Positions 27,756 to 35,661 of a DNA stretch of 64,000 nucleotides are shown one piece after another. The stretch is from Saprospiraceae bacterium (GTDB lineage: Bacteria > Bacteroidota > Bacteroidia > Chitinophagales > Saprospiraceae), in assembly GCA_016719855.1 (NCBI GenBank), contig JADJYH010000002.1, forward strand, positions 124,001 to 188,000, read 5' to 3'. Within the stretch, counting starts at the first letter, position 1. Each line of letters opens with the position of its first letter. The notes beneath the pieces were generated by a model. It ran no database searches, was not told where the DNA came from, and saw only the letters and a program-made list of their open reading frames with translations. Made by a program: the position numbers and the translations under genes.

Positions 27756-28180
27756 GAAAAATGCTGCTGCAAAGTCGCCCAAACGTAAAGTTCGCCGCCT
27801 TTTTGGGCTTGCATGGCAGCGGCATTTTCCTTGGAAAGCCAAGCAGAGAGACCAGCGCCCATTGGACTTGGCAATTCTTTGGAAATCAGGTAGTTGCATT
27901 TGGTGGCATCTTGCCATTCCTTTGGGTTTTCATAGTCCCTGACGAGCATCAGGGCCATTTTGTCCGACTGCTTTATTTGCAGAAACTGCATCATGCACTC
28001 AATGGCATCAAACTTGAAGACCTTGCCTTTTTGCGTTACCACTTCGGCGGCAAACTGCTCGTCAACGATGGTCATTTTGCAGTGGGCGCACATATCCTCA
28101 CCAAAGGTGATTGGCTCGGCAGCAGGGGTGCAGGCAGTGAACAGTCCGCATACGATTAATATTGGAATCAAGTTTTTCAT
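27749..28180 (-). CDS. nosL: NosL, periplasmic copper chaperone lipoprotein
   Basis: 143 residues. Lipobox GLFTAC puts the lipidated Cys at ~17. The copper(I) site EDMCAHCKM (CxxCxM) is intact, followed by the family's EVVTQKGKVFKFDAIECM block. NosL delivers copper to NosZ. Its ATG (28178-28180) overlaps the TGA of the upstream membrane-protein gene (28177-28179) in an ATGA junction, so translation is probably coupled. Confidence 0.95.
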   Translation of the reverse strand: MKNLIPILIVCGLFTACTPAAEPITFGEDMCAHCKMTIVDEQFAAEVVTQKGKVFKFDAIECMMQFLQIKQSDKMALMLVRDYENPKEWQDATKCNYLISKELPSPMGAGLSAWLSKENAAAMQAQKGGELYVWATLQQHFSN

Positions 28181-28758
28181 GCGGTTCGGGTATTTCTTTT
28201 TTGCAACCAAATGGCGATGCCGCTGAGGATAAAAGTCACGCCAATAAACCATCCGCCAATATATGGCCACGATTTAGCCAAGAAATTGAGTAATGTTTTG
28301 TTGCCAATCAATGGAGGTTGGTAGGCCATGCCCGGTACTTTGATTGGGGCGGTCGGACTGAGGTTGTGGCCGTATTCGTATTCCCATTGGTAGAAATCAT
28401 AAAGCCCTAACGCACAGCCAATTATTCCCAATATCAGCCATCCCATCCACCATTTCCAACGCCCGGTAAAAGCCAGTGCCATGCCCAACAGCGACATCGC
28501 AGTGACTACAATCGGGAAGTATTTCAGCTCTGCAAACGATTCTGGTTCAATGAATTTCATCCCAACATAGTGGTTCAGGATGTTGATATTTTGGAGCGTA
28601 CCTTCTTCGCTGCCCGTGATTTTGTTTATCCAAATATACATCGTCACGCCTTGCGGGTATTGCGGAGCTATCAACGTAATCTGCCACATCGGAAAGATAA
28701 ACAGTGTGAGCAGCAGCGCAGCAGCGATGAAAAATAGAATTTTTGGTAAGGTTTTCAT
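28177..28758 (-). CDS. Four-helix membrane protein of the nos cluster
   Basis: 193 residues with four membrane helices (~5-25, ~95-113, ~120-140 and ~170-190) and one large periplasmic loop between helices 1 and 2. A protein of this kind lies between nosZ and nosL in Bacteroidota-type nos clusters; its role there is not established, but electron supply or copper handling is plausible. Start ATG 28758 (MKTLPKILFFIAAALLLTLF) follows hairpin W6. Coupled to nosL by an ATGA overlap. Confidence 0.75.
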   Translation of the reverse strand: MKTLPKILFFIAAALLLTLFIFPMWQITLIAPQYPQGVTMYIWINKITGSEEGTLQNINILNHYVGMKFIEPESFAELKYFPIVVTAMSLLGMALAFTGRWKWWMGWLILGIIGCALGLYDFYQWEYEYGHNLSPTAPIKVPGMAYQPPLIGNKTLLNFLAKSWPYIGGWFIGVTFILSGIAIWLQKRNTRTA

Positions 28759-28764
28759 TTTCTT

Positions 28765-28846
28765 AATGGTGAATGGTGAAATGATGAATGATAAATGGTG
28801 ATGCTTGCCGGGACTCATCATTTATCATTCATCATTCATCATTAAT
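28765..28846. repeat. Word-repeat hairpin W6 directly after the nosZ stop
   Basis: Left arm AATGGTGAATGGTG / AAATGATGAATGATAAAT, right arm ATTTATCATTCATCATTCAT+CATT; the loop is about CTTGCCGGGACT. It begins at the base after the nosZ stop (complement at 28847-28849) and ends 7 nt before the next gene's ATG. Confidence 0.8.
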
Positions 28847-30835
28847 TTACTGTACTGGTTTCTCTTCGCCCATCCACCACCTAAGCGCAGTGGCTGAACC
28901 TGCAGGTGAAACCCTTACATAACCCTGCATTTCCTGGTGGAGCGCAGAGCAGAAGTCGGTGCAATACATCGGGATAACACCCACTGACTTTGGCTCCCAA
29001 AGTAGTGTTTCCGTCTGGCCGGGCATAATGAGCAGCTCGCCGTTGGTGGCACCCATCACTGCGAAACCGTGTGGCACGTCAAAGTCTTGCTCAAGGTTGG
29101 TCACGTGGAAATAAACCTTGTCGCCCACCTTGACGCCCTCGATATTGTCTGGGTTAAAGTGGCTTCGAATGGTAGTCATATAAACGTGGACGATGTTGCC
29201 CTCCCGCACCACTTTGGCGTCCTTTTCGGTCGGCGTCACGTAGGGGTGCTTGTTCTCGCTCAACCTGAAAAACTGCTTCGATTTGGGTTTAATCTTGTCT
29301 GCCGAAATCCCCTGTGCATAGTGCGGCTCGCCGATGGTCGGGAAGTCGAGCAGCAACTCCATTTTATCGCCGTCAATGGCATAAAGCTGTGCACTTTGGC
29401 ATACCTCAGGTCCAGTGGGCAGGTAGCGGTCCTTGGTTATTTTGTTCAAAGCCACCACGTATTTGCCATCTGGCTTCATCGAGTTGCCGCCCGGCACCAT
29501 CAAGTGACCGATGGAATAGTAGGTTGGCTGGCGGTCAATGACTTCCCAAGTGCCGACCTTCCACTTCACGATTTCGGAAGAAATAAAGAAGCTCGTATAG
29601 GCATTGCCTTTGCCGTCAAATTCCGTATGGAGAGGACCAAGGCCAGGTTCTTTCACGGTGCCACCAAGCACAGCTTCGAACTTCAACACTGGAACGCCAC
29701 CTACCTCGCCGTCGAAGGCTTTGTCTTCGATGGCTTTTAGCATTTTTGGGAAAGAGTGCGCCGTGATGTCGGCGGAAAGTTTGCCGGAGCAAACGATGTA
29801 CTCGCCCGTTGGGTCAACGTCCACACCGTGCGGCGACTTGGGGGTAGGGAGCAAATAAACGAGGCCAGGGCACTCGCTCGGAATCAGCACTTTCACAGAT
29901 TTCATGGCCGTGGAAGTGGCCGAATGCGTTTCGTCGCTGTAAACATTGTGCATGTAGTTAGCCGGGAAATCCTTGGCCTTGCCCGCTTTCAGGTACTCCT
30001 CTGCCTTTTTCCAGTTGATAGCGGCCACGAAGTCCTTGTCGTTTTGCGAAGCGTTCACTTCCAGCAGCGTGTTTTTCATCTCGGAGTTGTAGGAAGTAAA
30101 GAATGACCATCCGTGCGATGGACCTTTTCCGCAGGTTGCCAGGTCGAAGTTGAGGGCAGGCATCAGCACTTGGAACTCGACGTTCATGTGGCCGGTCTTT
30201 GGGTCAACCTTGATGAAAGAAAGCGCCCCGTTAAAGTTTTTGGCGTAGCTCGAAATTTCCACGTCCTTCTGTGGGATTGGCACACTGAACCTCGTTCCAG
30301 CCACCAAATACTCGGTGCCTTGTGTCAAATAGGGCGAGGAGTGGTTGCCGCCGGAGTTCGGGATTTCGAGAATCTCCGCCGTCTCAAAGGTTGTCAGGTC
30401 AATGCGGGCGACCCTCGGCGTGTTGTTGCCGTTGATGAAAATCCAGCGGCCATCGGTCACACCGTCAGTCTGCGAGAGGGCAGGGTGGTGGGCATCGTCC
30501 CAAGGGATGAACCCATGAGAAGTGTTCAACAGCGGCTTGGTTTCCTCGTTGAAGCCGTAGCCCTTTTCTGGGTCAACGGAGAAGACGGGGATGACCTTCA
30601 ACAGCCTTCCAGATGGCAGGCCATAGGCAGCAATCTGTCCGCTAAAACCACCGGACATAAATGCATAAAACTCGTCATACTGGCCTGGGGCCACATAGAC
30701 TTTGGAGGCGGCATTGCCGCTCAGTGCGCCGGATGTTGTGCCTTTATTGGCCTTGCCGCAACTGGCAAGCACCAGTACAAAAGCAGACAACAAGACGAGC
30801 ATCAATTTGTAAAGCTGGCTTGATTGTTTTTTCAT
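28847..30835 (-). CDS. nosZ: Nitrous oxide reductase, clade II (Sec-type lipoprotein)
   Basis: 662 residues; reduces N2O to N2 in the periplasm. The N-terminus is a Sec/lipoprotein signal (LVLASC, Cys 26), not a Tat RR signal, which marks clade II. The N-terminal beta-propeller carries the CuZ His motif DDAHHPALSQTDG (D114, H116, H117) and later His sites (GNHSS, SHGWS, KSPHGVDVD, EPHYAQG). The C-terminal cupredoxin holds CuA: H in FDVPHGFAV, then CTDFCSALHQEMQGY (C625, C629, H633, M636). All expected ligands are present and the gene is intact. Electrons may come from the lipoprotein cytochrome c upstream. Confidence 0.97.
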   Translation of the reverse strand: MKKQSSQLYKLMLVLLSAFVLVLASCGKANKGTTSGALSGNAASKVYVAPGQYDEFYAFMSGGFSGQIAAYGLPSGRLLKVIPVFSVDPEKGYGFNEETKPLLNTSHGFIPWDDAHHPALSQTDGVTDGRWIFINGNNTPRVARIDLTTFETAEILEIPNSGGNHSSPYLTQGTEYLVAGTRFSVPIPQKDVEISSYAKNFNGALSFIKVDPKTGHMNVEFQVLMPALNFDLATCGKGPSHGWSFFTSYNSEMKNTLLEVNASQNDKDFVAAINWKKAEEYLKAGKAKDFPANYMHNVYSDETHSATSTAMKSVKVLIPSECPGLVYLLPTPKSPHGVDVDPTGEYIVCSGKLSADITAHSFPKMLKAIEDKAFDGEVGGVPVLKFEAVLGGTVKEPGLGPLHTEFDGKGNAYTSFFISSEIVKWKVGTWEVIDRQPTYYSIGHLMVPGGNSMKPDGKYVVALNKITKDRYLPTGPEVCQSAQLYAIDGDKMELLLDFPTIGEPHYAQGISADKIKPKSKQFFRLSENKHPYVTPTEKDAKVVREGNIVHVYMTTIRSHFNPDNIEGVKVGDKVYFHVTNLEQDFDVPHGFAVMGATNGELLIMPGQTETLLWEPKSVGVIPMYCTDFCSALHQEMQGYVRVSPAGSATALRWWMGEEKPVQ

Positions 30836-30863
30836 GTCAGAAATTTTTTTTCAGATGAATGAT

Positions 30864-30989
30864 GATTGAGTTATTGGGTATTAGGATATTGGGTTATTGG
30901 AGTTATAGGCATTGGGATATTGGGTTTTGGACATTGGTCATGATTAATTTTCAAATATCCCAATATCTCAATATCTCAATAACCCAATT
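30864..30989. repeat. Word-repeat hairpin W7 between cytochrome c and nosZ
   Basis: The left part is a run of (A/T)TTGGG(A/T)TAT words (30872-30938); the right arm AATATCCCAATATCTCAATA+TCTCAATAACCCAATTA is their complement. The right arm includes the cytochrome c stop (complement at 30988-30990). The left end reaches to within 30 nt of the nosZ ATG. Confidence 0.75.
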
Positions 30990-31455
30990 AAAGTGTGCGG
31001 AAATATTCCAGTACCGCCCGAGCATCATCCTCAGTGAGGTGCTGATTGGCCATCGGCGAACCGTTGAACTCCATCAGCAATTTCTTGGCGATTGGGTCTT
31101 CCTTCACCATTTGCTCTGGGTTCAGAATCATGTTCATGACCCACTCTGGCGAGCGGCGGTCGAGAACGCCTTTTGGCGCAGGACCAATGAATTTCTCAGT
31201 GGGCTTGTGGCAGGCCATGCACATTTTCGCATAAATGTCTTCGCCCTTGGCGGCCAAAGCTTGGTCAACCGCTGCCGACATCTCCACGGAAGTAATTGGC
31301 CCGATGCCCTTGTTGGTCATGGGGTCTGCCTCCTCGGCAAGCATGGATTTAGGTTTTGGTGCATCCGAGGCCGCTGGCTCCGATTTATCTGAAGAGCAGC
31401 CGAAAACACCGATTAGTAGGAGTAAAGCGATTAGGCTTGATGCTAAATTTTTCAT
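30988..31455 (-). CDS. Cytochrome c lipoprotein of the nos operon
   Basis: 155 residues. Lipobox GVFGC (Cys 20), a low-complexity linker (~21-45) and a single class I cytochrome c domain: haem site CMACH in YAKMCMACHKPTEKFIGPAP, and distal Met in NGSPMANQHLTEDDARAVLE. First gene of the nosZ transcription unit, 153 nt before nosZ, so it is the likely electron donor to NosZ. Start ATG 31455 chosen over 31464 for the better signal peptide. Confidence 0.92.
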   Translation of the reverse strand: MKNLASSLIALLLLIGVFGCSSDKSEPAASDAPKPKSMLAEEADPMTNKGIGPITSVEMSAAVDQALAAKGEDIYAKMCMACHKPTEKFIGPAPKGVLDRRSPEWVMNMILNPEQMVKEDPIAKKLLMEFNGSPMANQHLTEDDARAVLEYFRTL

Positions 31456-31501
31456 AAACGTCAATTTTTAAAGCGATGGAATTTTTGCCAAAATGATTAC
31501 C

Positions 31502-31515
31502 GGATATTTTTATCC
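31502..31515. promoter_or_regulatory. Candidate operator GGATATTTTTATCC
   Basis: Perfect inverted repeat GGATA-TTTT-TATCC, 47 nt before the cytochrome c/nosZ operon start. A close variant, GGTATTTTTATCC, lies at 31606-31618 before the divergent Rrf2-type gene. Two copies between divergent genes suggest binding of that regulator to both promoters; this is inference. Confidence 0.5.
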
Positions 31516-31581
31516 TTTTTTTGACACAGCAAAGATTGCGGAACGTCGGAAGGTGGCTGATGACTAATGTCAGGCGAGGTA

Positions 31582-31595
31582 CTGATATTTATCAG
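31582..31595. promoter_or_regulatory. Candidate FNR/DNR-like site CTGATATTTATCAG
   Basis: A perfect palindrome CTGAT-ATTT-ATCAG that differs from the FNR/DNR consensus TTGAT-N4-ATCAA only in the outermost pair. It lies in the intergenic region between the nos operon and the Rrf2-type gene, where oxygen or NO control by a CRP/FNR-family protein would be expected. Confidence 0.5.
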
Positions 31596-31605
31596 TTGAA
31601 AAAAA

Positions 31606-31618
31606 GGTATTTTTATCC
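31606..31618. promoter_or_regulatory. Second copy of the candidate operator
   Basis: GGTATTTTTATCC resembles GGATATTTTTATCC at 31502-31515. It lies 82 nt before the Rrf2-type gene start. Confidence 0.4.
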
Positions 31619-31699
31619 TTTATTGGCCATATTTGCGGGCTTCTTTTTTGCAGATAGAATGTAGGAAGCGGCAATAAATCTCCAGTTAACTCAGTAAAG

Positions 31700-32110
31700 A
31701 TGTTTTCAAAAAGCTGTCAATATGCTATCCGTGCAGTCACGTACCTTGCTGAACAGCAGGGTTCGGTGAAAAATGTTGGCGTTAAAGAAATCGCCGAAGC
31801 CCTTCAAGTGCCACAGCAGTTTTTGGCCAAAATCCTGCAACAACTGACGAAGCACAACCTAATTTCATCTGTGAAAGGTCCCGGTGGAGGGTTCTATCTT
31901 GGAGAAGCCAACGCAAGTTCTACACTACTTGAAATTGTGGAAATCATTGATGGGAAAAACACGCTCAATACCTGCATCCTCGGCAAGCCTTCTTGCTCAA
32001 GCGAGCATCCTTGCCCGCTGCACCATCATTTCTACGGGTGCAGGGAGGGTTTGCGAAGCACCCTTTCAACTTGTGCTATCGGTTCGCTCATGGATGGAAG
32101 GCCGTGCTAA
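31700..32110 (+). CDS. Rrf2-family transcription regulator
   Basis: 136 residues. Winged helix at ~1-70 (YAIRAVTYLAEQQGS, IAEALQVPQQFLAKILQQLT, LISSVKGPGGGFYL). Three cysteines in CILGKPSCSSEHPCPLH occupy the iron-sulfur-ligand positions used by NsrR/IscR-type members, so it may sense NO, oxygen or Fe-S status. It is divergent from the nos operon across a 244-nt region holding paired palindromes, and so is a strong candidate to control it. Which signal it senses cannot be read from sequence. Confidence 0.9.
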   Translation: MFSKSCQYAIRAVTYLAEQQGSVKNVGVKEIAEALQVPQQFLAKILQQLTKHNLISSVKGPGGGFYLGEANASSTLLEIVEIIDGKNTLNTCILGKPSCSSEHPCPLHHHFYGCREGLRSTLSTCAIGSLMDGRPC

Positions 32111-32129
32111 CTAATTGATTTTCAGTTGG

Positions 32130-32471
32130 CTATTTACGTTCTGGCCGTTCGTACTGGCAGCAGGAGTGCAGGTTTGCATACACTTCGTCGTCCGCCTTCA
32201 CCAAGTCGGTATCGTGTCCAACGGCTGCTACGTTTTTGTGAAGTTGCAGCAACGTCACCACTTCTGGGTTGAATTTCACGGTCGCCATGTCCGTTTCCTT
32301 GTCCCAGGAGGCGTACTTAACACCCTTGACCACGAGTGCTTTTTCGATGCGTGTCTTGCACATGTCGCAGTTGCCGTACACCTTGAATTTTTCGGTGATG
32401 TTGCCAGTGTCCGCTTTGAAGGAAAGCGAAAAAGCAGCAATGGCAATAATGGAAAAAATGAAAGTTTTCAT
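32130..32471 (-). CDS. Exported heavy-metal-associated (HMA) domain protein
   Basis: 113 residues: signal peptide (1-20) and one HMA domain (~24-95) with the metal site YGNCDMCKTRIEKA (CxxC). The C-terminus adds a CC pair (HSCCQYERPERK). Exported HMA proteins bind copper(I) or similar metals in the periplasm. Its position beside the nos cluster, which needs copper, makes a copper role plausible but unproved. Convergent with the Rrf2-type gene, 19 nt apart. Confidence 0.85.
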   Translation of the reverse strand: MKTFIFSIIAIAAFSLSFKADTGNITEKFKVYGNCDMCKTRIEKALVVKGVKYASWDKETDMATVKFNPEVVTLLQLHKNVAAVGHDTDLVKADDEVYANLHSCCQYERPERK

Positions 32472-32550
32472 GTTAAAGAATATTTACACCAAGTAAAAGA
32501 ACTGGCTCGCCTATTTGTTCTGGGCTTCAAGTTAAAAAGTTGTGAAACCC

Positions 32551-33995
32551 TCAAAACACCCAAAGAACGATGGTTTCCGCAAAAAGTGCAATCACCAAGA
32601 TTGACAAAATGTCAAGCCAAAAGCCTGATTTTACCATGTCAACTACCTTTAAATGGCCACTGCCAAACACAATGGCATTGGGCGGTGTAGCCATCGGGAG
32701 CATGAAGCCGCAACTGGCCGCCAACGTCATCGGAACAGCCAAGAGGATAGGCTCGATACCTGCTCCTTGGGCTATTCCCGCTACCACCGGCAAGAACACC
32801 ACCACCAGCGCCACGTTCGACATGGCCTCGGAGAGCAGCACCGTGGCTGCCGTCAGTGCCAGCACGAACAGCACCCGGTTTATTTGGCTGCCGTGAAAAG
32901 CATTCCCAATTAGGTCAATCAGCCCGGTTTTGTAGAGCGAATCGGCGAGTGCCAGGCCACCGCCGAACAACAACAGGATGCCCCAAGGCAGCTTAGACGT
33001 ATTGTCCCAGTCGAGCAAAAATACGCCCTGCTTGAAATTGACTGGAACGAGGAACAGGGAGATGCCCGCTGCCATGGCTACCATGTCGTCCGTGAGGTGT
33101 AGGCTTGGGAAAGCTTTTGTCAAAAAGCCACTTGAAATCCAAAGGACAACCGTACAAGCAAATATCCAGAACACCCGTTTCTCTGCTTTGCTGGGCTTGC
33201 CTAGCGCTGCCAGTTCGCCGTCAATTAGCGCTTTAGCACCCTCGAACTTACCGAGCTTGTTGGGGAAAATGATTTTCACGTTTATAAAATAGGTCAAAAT
33301 CAAAAGCACAACCATGAGCGGTACGCCCACCAGCATCCAATCGAAGAAGTTTACATCGTAGCCGTTTTTTACCATGTACCCCTTGAAGACCACGTTGGGC
33401 GGGGTGCCGATGAGGGTGGCCATGCCACCCAAGCTGGCAGCATAGGCGATGCCCAACATGATTGTTTTTGAAAAATTGGTCATGTCTGCCGCTTTGTCGG
33501 AGTTGCCATTTGCGATGCGGTTTTCTGTCAGCAATCCGATGACCGACAAGGCGATGGGCAGCATCATGATGGTGGTGGCGGTGTTGCTAATCCACATGCT
33601 CATCACGGCAGTGGCCACCATGAACCCCAGCACGATGCCGTTGGCATTGGTGCCTGTCCAACTGACGATGGTCAGTGCGATGCGGCGGTGCAGGTTCCAT
33701 TTTTCCATGGCCAAGGCCAGCAAAAACCGCCAAGGAAAAGGAAGACAATGGGGTCGCCATAAAACGGGGCTACCTTCTTCGCTTCGCTGACGCCCAACAG
33801 TGGGAGCAGTACCAGCGGCAGCATCGAGGTCACGGGCAGCGGCAGTGCCTCGGTCACCCACCAACCGAGCATGAGGATTGCCAATGCCAACACATGCCAA
33901 GCATCTGTTTTCAACCCGAACTGAGGTGGCAAAGCCAACATCAACAGAAACAATGCAGGCGAAAGGAAAAGGCCGATTTTTTTCGATAAATCCAT
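32551..33995 (-). CDS. DASS-family anion transporter (SLC13-like), frameshifted
   Basis: About 481 residues after repair, 11-12 membrane helices. The SNT motif region MWISNTATTIMMLPIALSVI and second motif LLSEAMSNVALVVVFLPV with MATPPNAIVFGSG mark the divalent anion:sodium symporter family, which takes up dicarboxylates, sulfate or phosphate-like anions. The frame breaks at VFLFLGGF because one A is missing from the A5 at 33722-33726; adding it gives GGFLLALAMEKWNLHRRIAL. Start ATG 33995 (MDLSKKIGLFLSPALFLL). Confidence 0.85.
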
Positions 33996-34023
33996 GAAGC
34001 TGGGCTTGGTATTTTCACAAAGA

Positions 34024-34056
34024 AAAAAACTTTCCGCAAGCAAGTCCCGGAAAGTT
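34024..34056. terminator. Terminator hairpin between PAP2-like and DASS genes
   Basis: AAAAAAACTTTCCG and CGGAAAGTTTTTTT pair around GCAAGCAAGTCC. It would end the minus-strand PAP2-like transcript just before the DASS gene. Confidence 0.7.
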
Positions 34057-34102
34057 TTTTTCGATGGAGAATCAAATATGAACCTAGTAAAGCACTGAGG
34101 GC

Positions 34103-35445
34103 CTATTTCACCATTTTGAGATTGCTCAACCACGAAAGCGCCAACCTTCTTGCCTTGTTCCACGCCAACATTGCACGCTGGCAGATAATGGATGCCACCA
34201 TAATGTCGGCTCTCCGCACTCCTCAGCAGCTTGGTAAAAGGATTTGAAGCTCCTGGGAGGCATCCCAAAGGCCACTTCTACTGAGTCGGTATAGGCGAAA
34301 TTATCTCCCAAAACACTAGTGAGAGCAGTGGAGGCTGCTCCTGTTATCACACTGTGCCCACTGGTGTACTCAGGGAACGGCGGCGTCTGGAGCAGCGGCA
34401 TCCAATCGGGGTCAATGAAGGTGTTGATGACGGTTTCAGGGCGTATAACTTCGCTGCGATATTTTTCGTCCCAGCAGGAAATGAACCCGTCAATCAAGGA
34501 AATTGAGCACATCACATAGGCTTGGGCCGACTTCATGATGTCGGCCTTGGCCTTTTTGCAGGCTGTTTTGGTGATGCCAACCCAATGCCCGCCAGGCGTG
34601 ATTTTTTTGGTGGCAAACATGACGTGTCCCTTGTGGTGCGACACGTAAGGGTTGCAATCCCAGAACTGGGCAATAGCGATTCGCTCGTTTTTTTCTTCTT
34701 CTGGCACGTCCAAAACCTTGTAAACCTGCATGGCATCCTTGTAAAACTGGCTGTTCTTGTCCGTCATGTTAAAAGGAGTTGGCGGCACCGGTTTGAATTG
34801 GGTGGCGGAATCCAACACCATCGGCCTAATCTTGTTCCAATGCGGCTCAATGGCATCCATGTAGTCAGGTGGTGTTGGTTTCCATCGCTTTGGCTCATCG
34901 TTGATGGTGTATTTCGGGAAGGTACGGGTCTGTTTGTAGTTGTCCTTGTCCGCCCACGCAAGGATGTGTGCTGCAACTGCTTCGCCGTATGCAAGGGAGC
35001 GCTGGTACACGTCTTCAGGCATGTTGATTTTTTGAAAATCGGCCATCATTTTCACCTCGTACGCATCAATTTTTTCTTCGGAAAAAATCAATTTTTTGCC
35101 AATCACTACCATCGCTTTTGCGCCAGCAAGTGGGTAGCAGTAGTCCTTGCCAGCTTCTGGCTGAGGTACTGCTTCTAGTCCGGTGAGCTGGCCGGCCAAG
35201 GACTGGTAGCCAGGGTTGCCAGGCACCATCGCCTCGTAAGCGGCAATGCTTGAATAGCTGTAAATGCGGCTCGCCACAGGGGGTGAGAAAATATCGTGAA
35301 CGATTACATCCGTGATGGCCTGCATGGTATTGTGCAGAAAGTCGGGGTTTTCGGCATCCGTTTTCCAATTTGGATTTGCGGATTGACACCCAAAAAAAGA
35401 AATGCCTGATAGCATCAGCAAAGCGTAAAACAGATTTTTCATCAT
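34103..35445 (-). CDS. Vanadium-haloperoxidase/PAP2-like lipoprotein, frameshifted
   Basis: About 447 residues after repair. Lipobox SGISFFGC; then the vanadium-dependent haloperoxidase-related fold. PEYTSGHSVITGAASTALTS carries the SGH acid-phosphatase motif, and RHYGGIHYLPACNVG the final R-x-x-x-G-x-H block. The latter is in another frame: removing one base at about 34218 joins FYQAAEE to AESRHYGGIHY, and the end GALSWLSNLKMVK (TAG, complement at 34103-34105) needs a further shift. Members act on phosphates or halides outside the cell; the substrate is unknown. The family is common in Bacteroidota, often as a single lipoprotein gene like this one. Confidence 0.8.
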
Positions 35446-35525
35446 AAAATTTTTAATTGAAACGTCTTAGCGGATTGGACAAGGTGTTTGTCAATAGGTA
35501 GGTTTGTAAGATAATTTTTGTGGCG

Positions 35526-35552
35526 CAAAAGTAAGAAAACTCTACGGTCAAG
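35526..35552 (-). promoter_or_regulatory. Candidate promoter of the PAP2-like gene
   Basis: On the minus strand CTTG (35549-35552) is followed after 15 nt by TACTTTTG (35526-35533), matching the Bacteroidota -33/-7 pattern (TTTG, TAnnTTTG), about 80 nt before the ATG. The spacing is a little short. Confidence 0.4.
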
Positions 35553-35598
35553 TTTGTCCGGCTGTTTCAATTTCAGCTTAGAAAGTACTTAAAAAGAT

Positions 35599-35629
35599 AG
35601 CGGGCCACACTTTGTAGGTGTGGCCCGCT
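35599..35629. terminator. Terminator after the SprB-repeat gene
   Basis: AGCGGGCCACAC and GTGTGGCCCGCT form a perfect 12-bp stem around TTTGTAG, 33 nt past the stop of the minus-strand SprB-repeat gene. Confidence 0.8.
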
Positions 35630-35661
35630 GCATTTTGTTTTTGTAAAAAAACAGTACGCAA

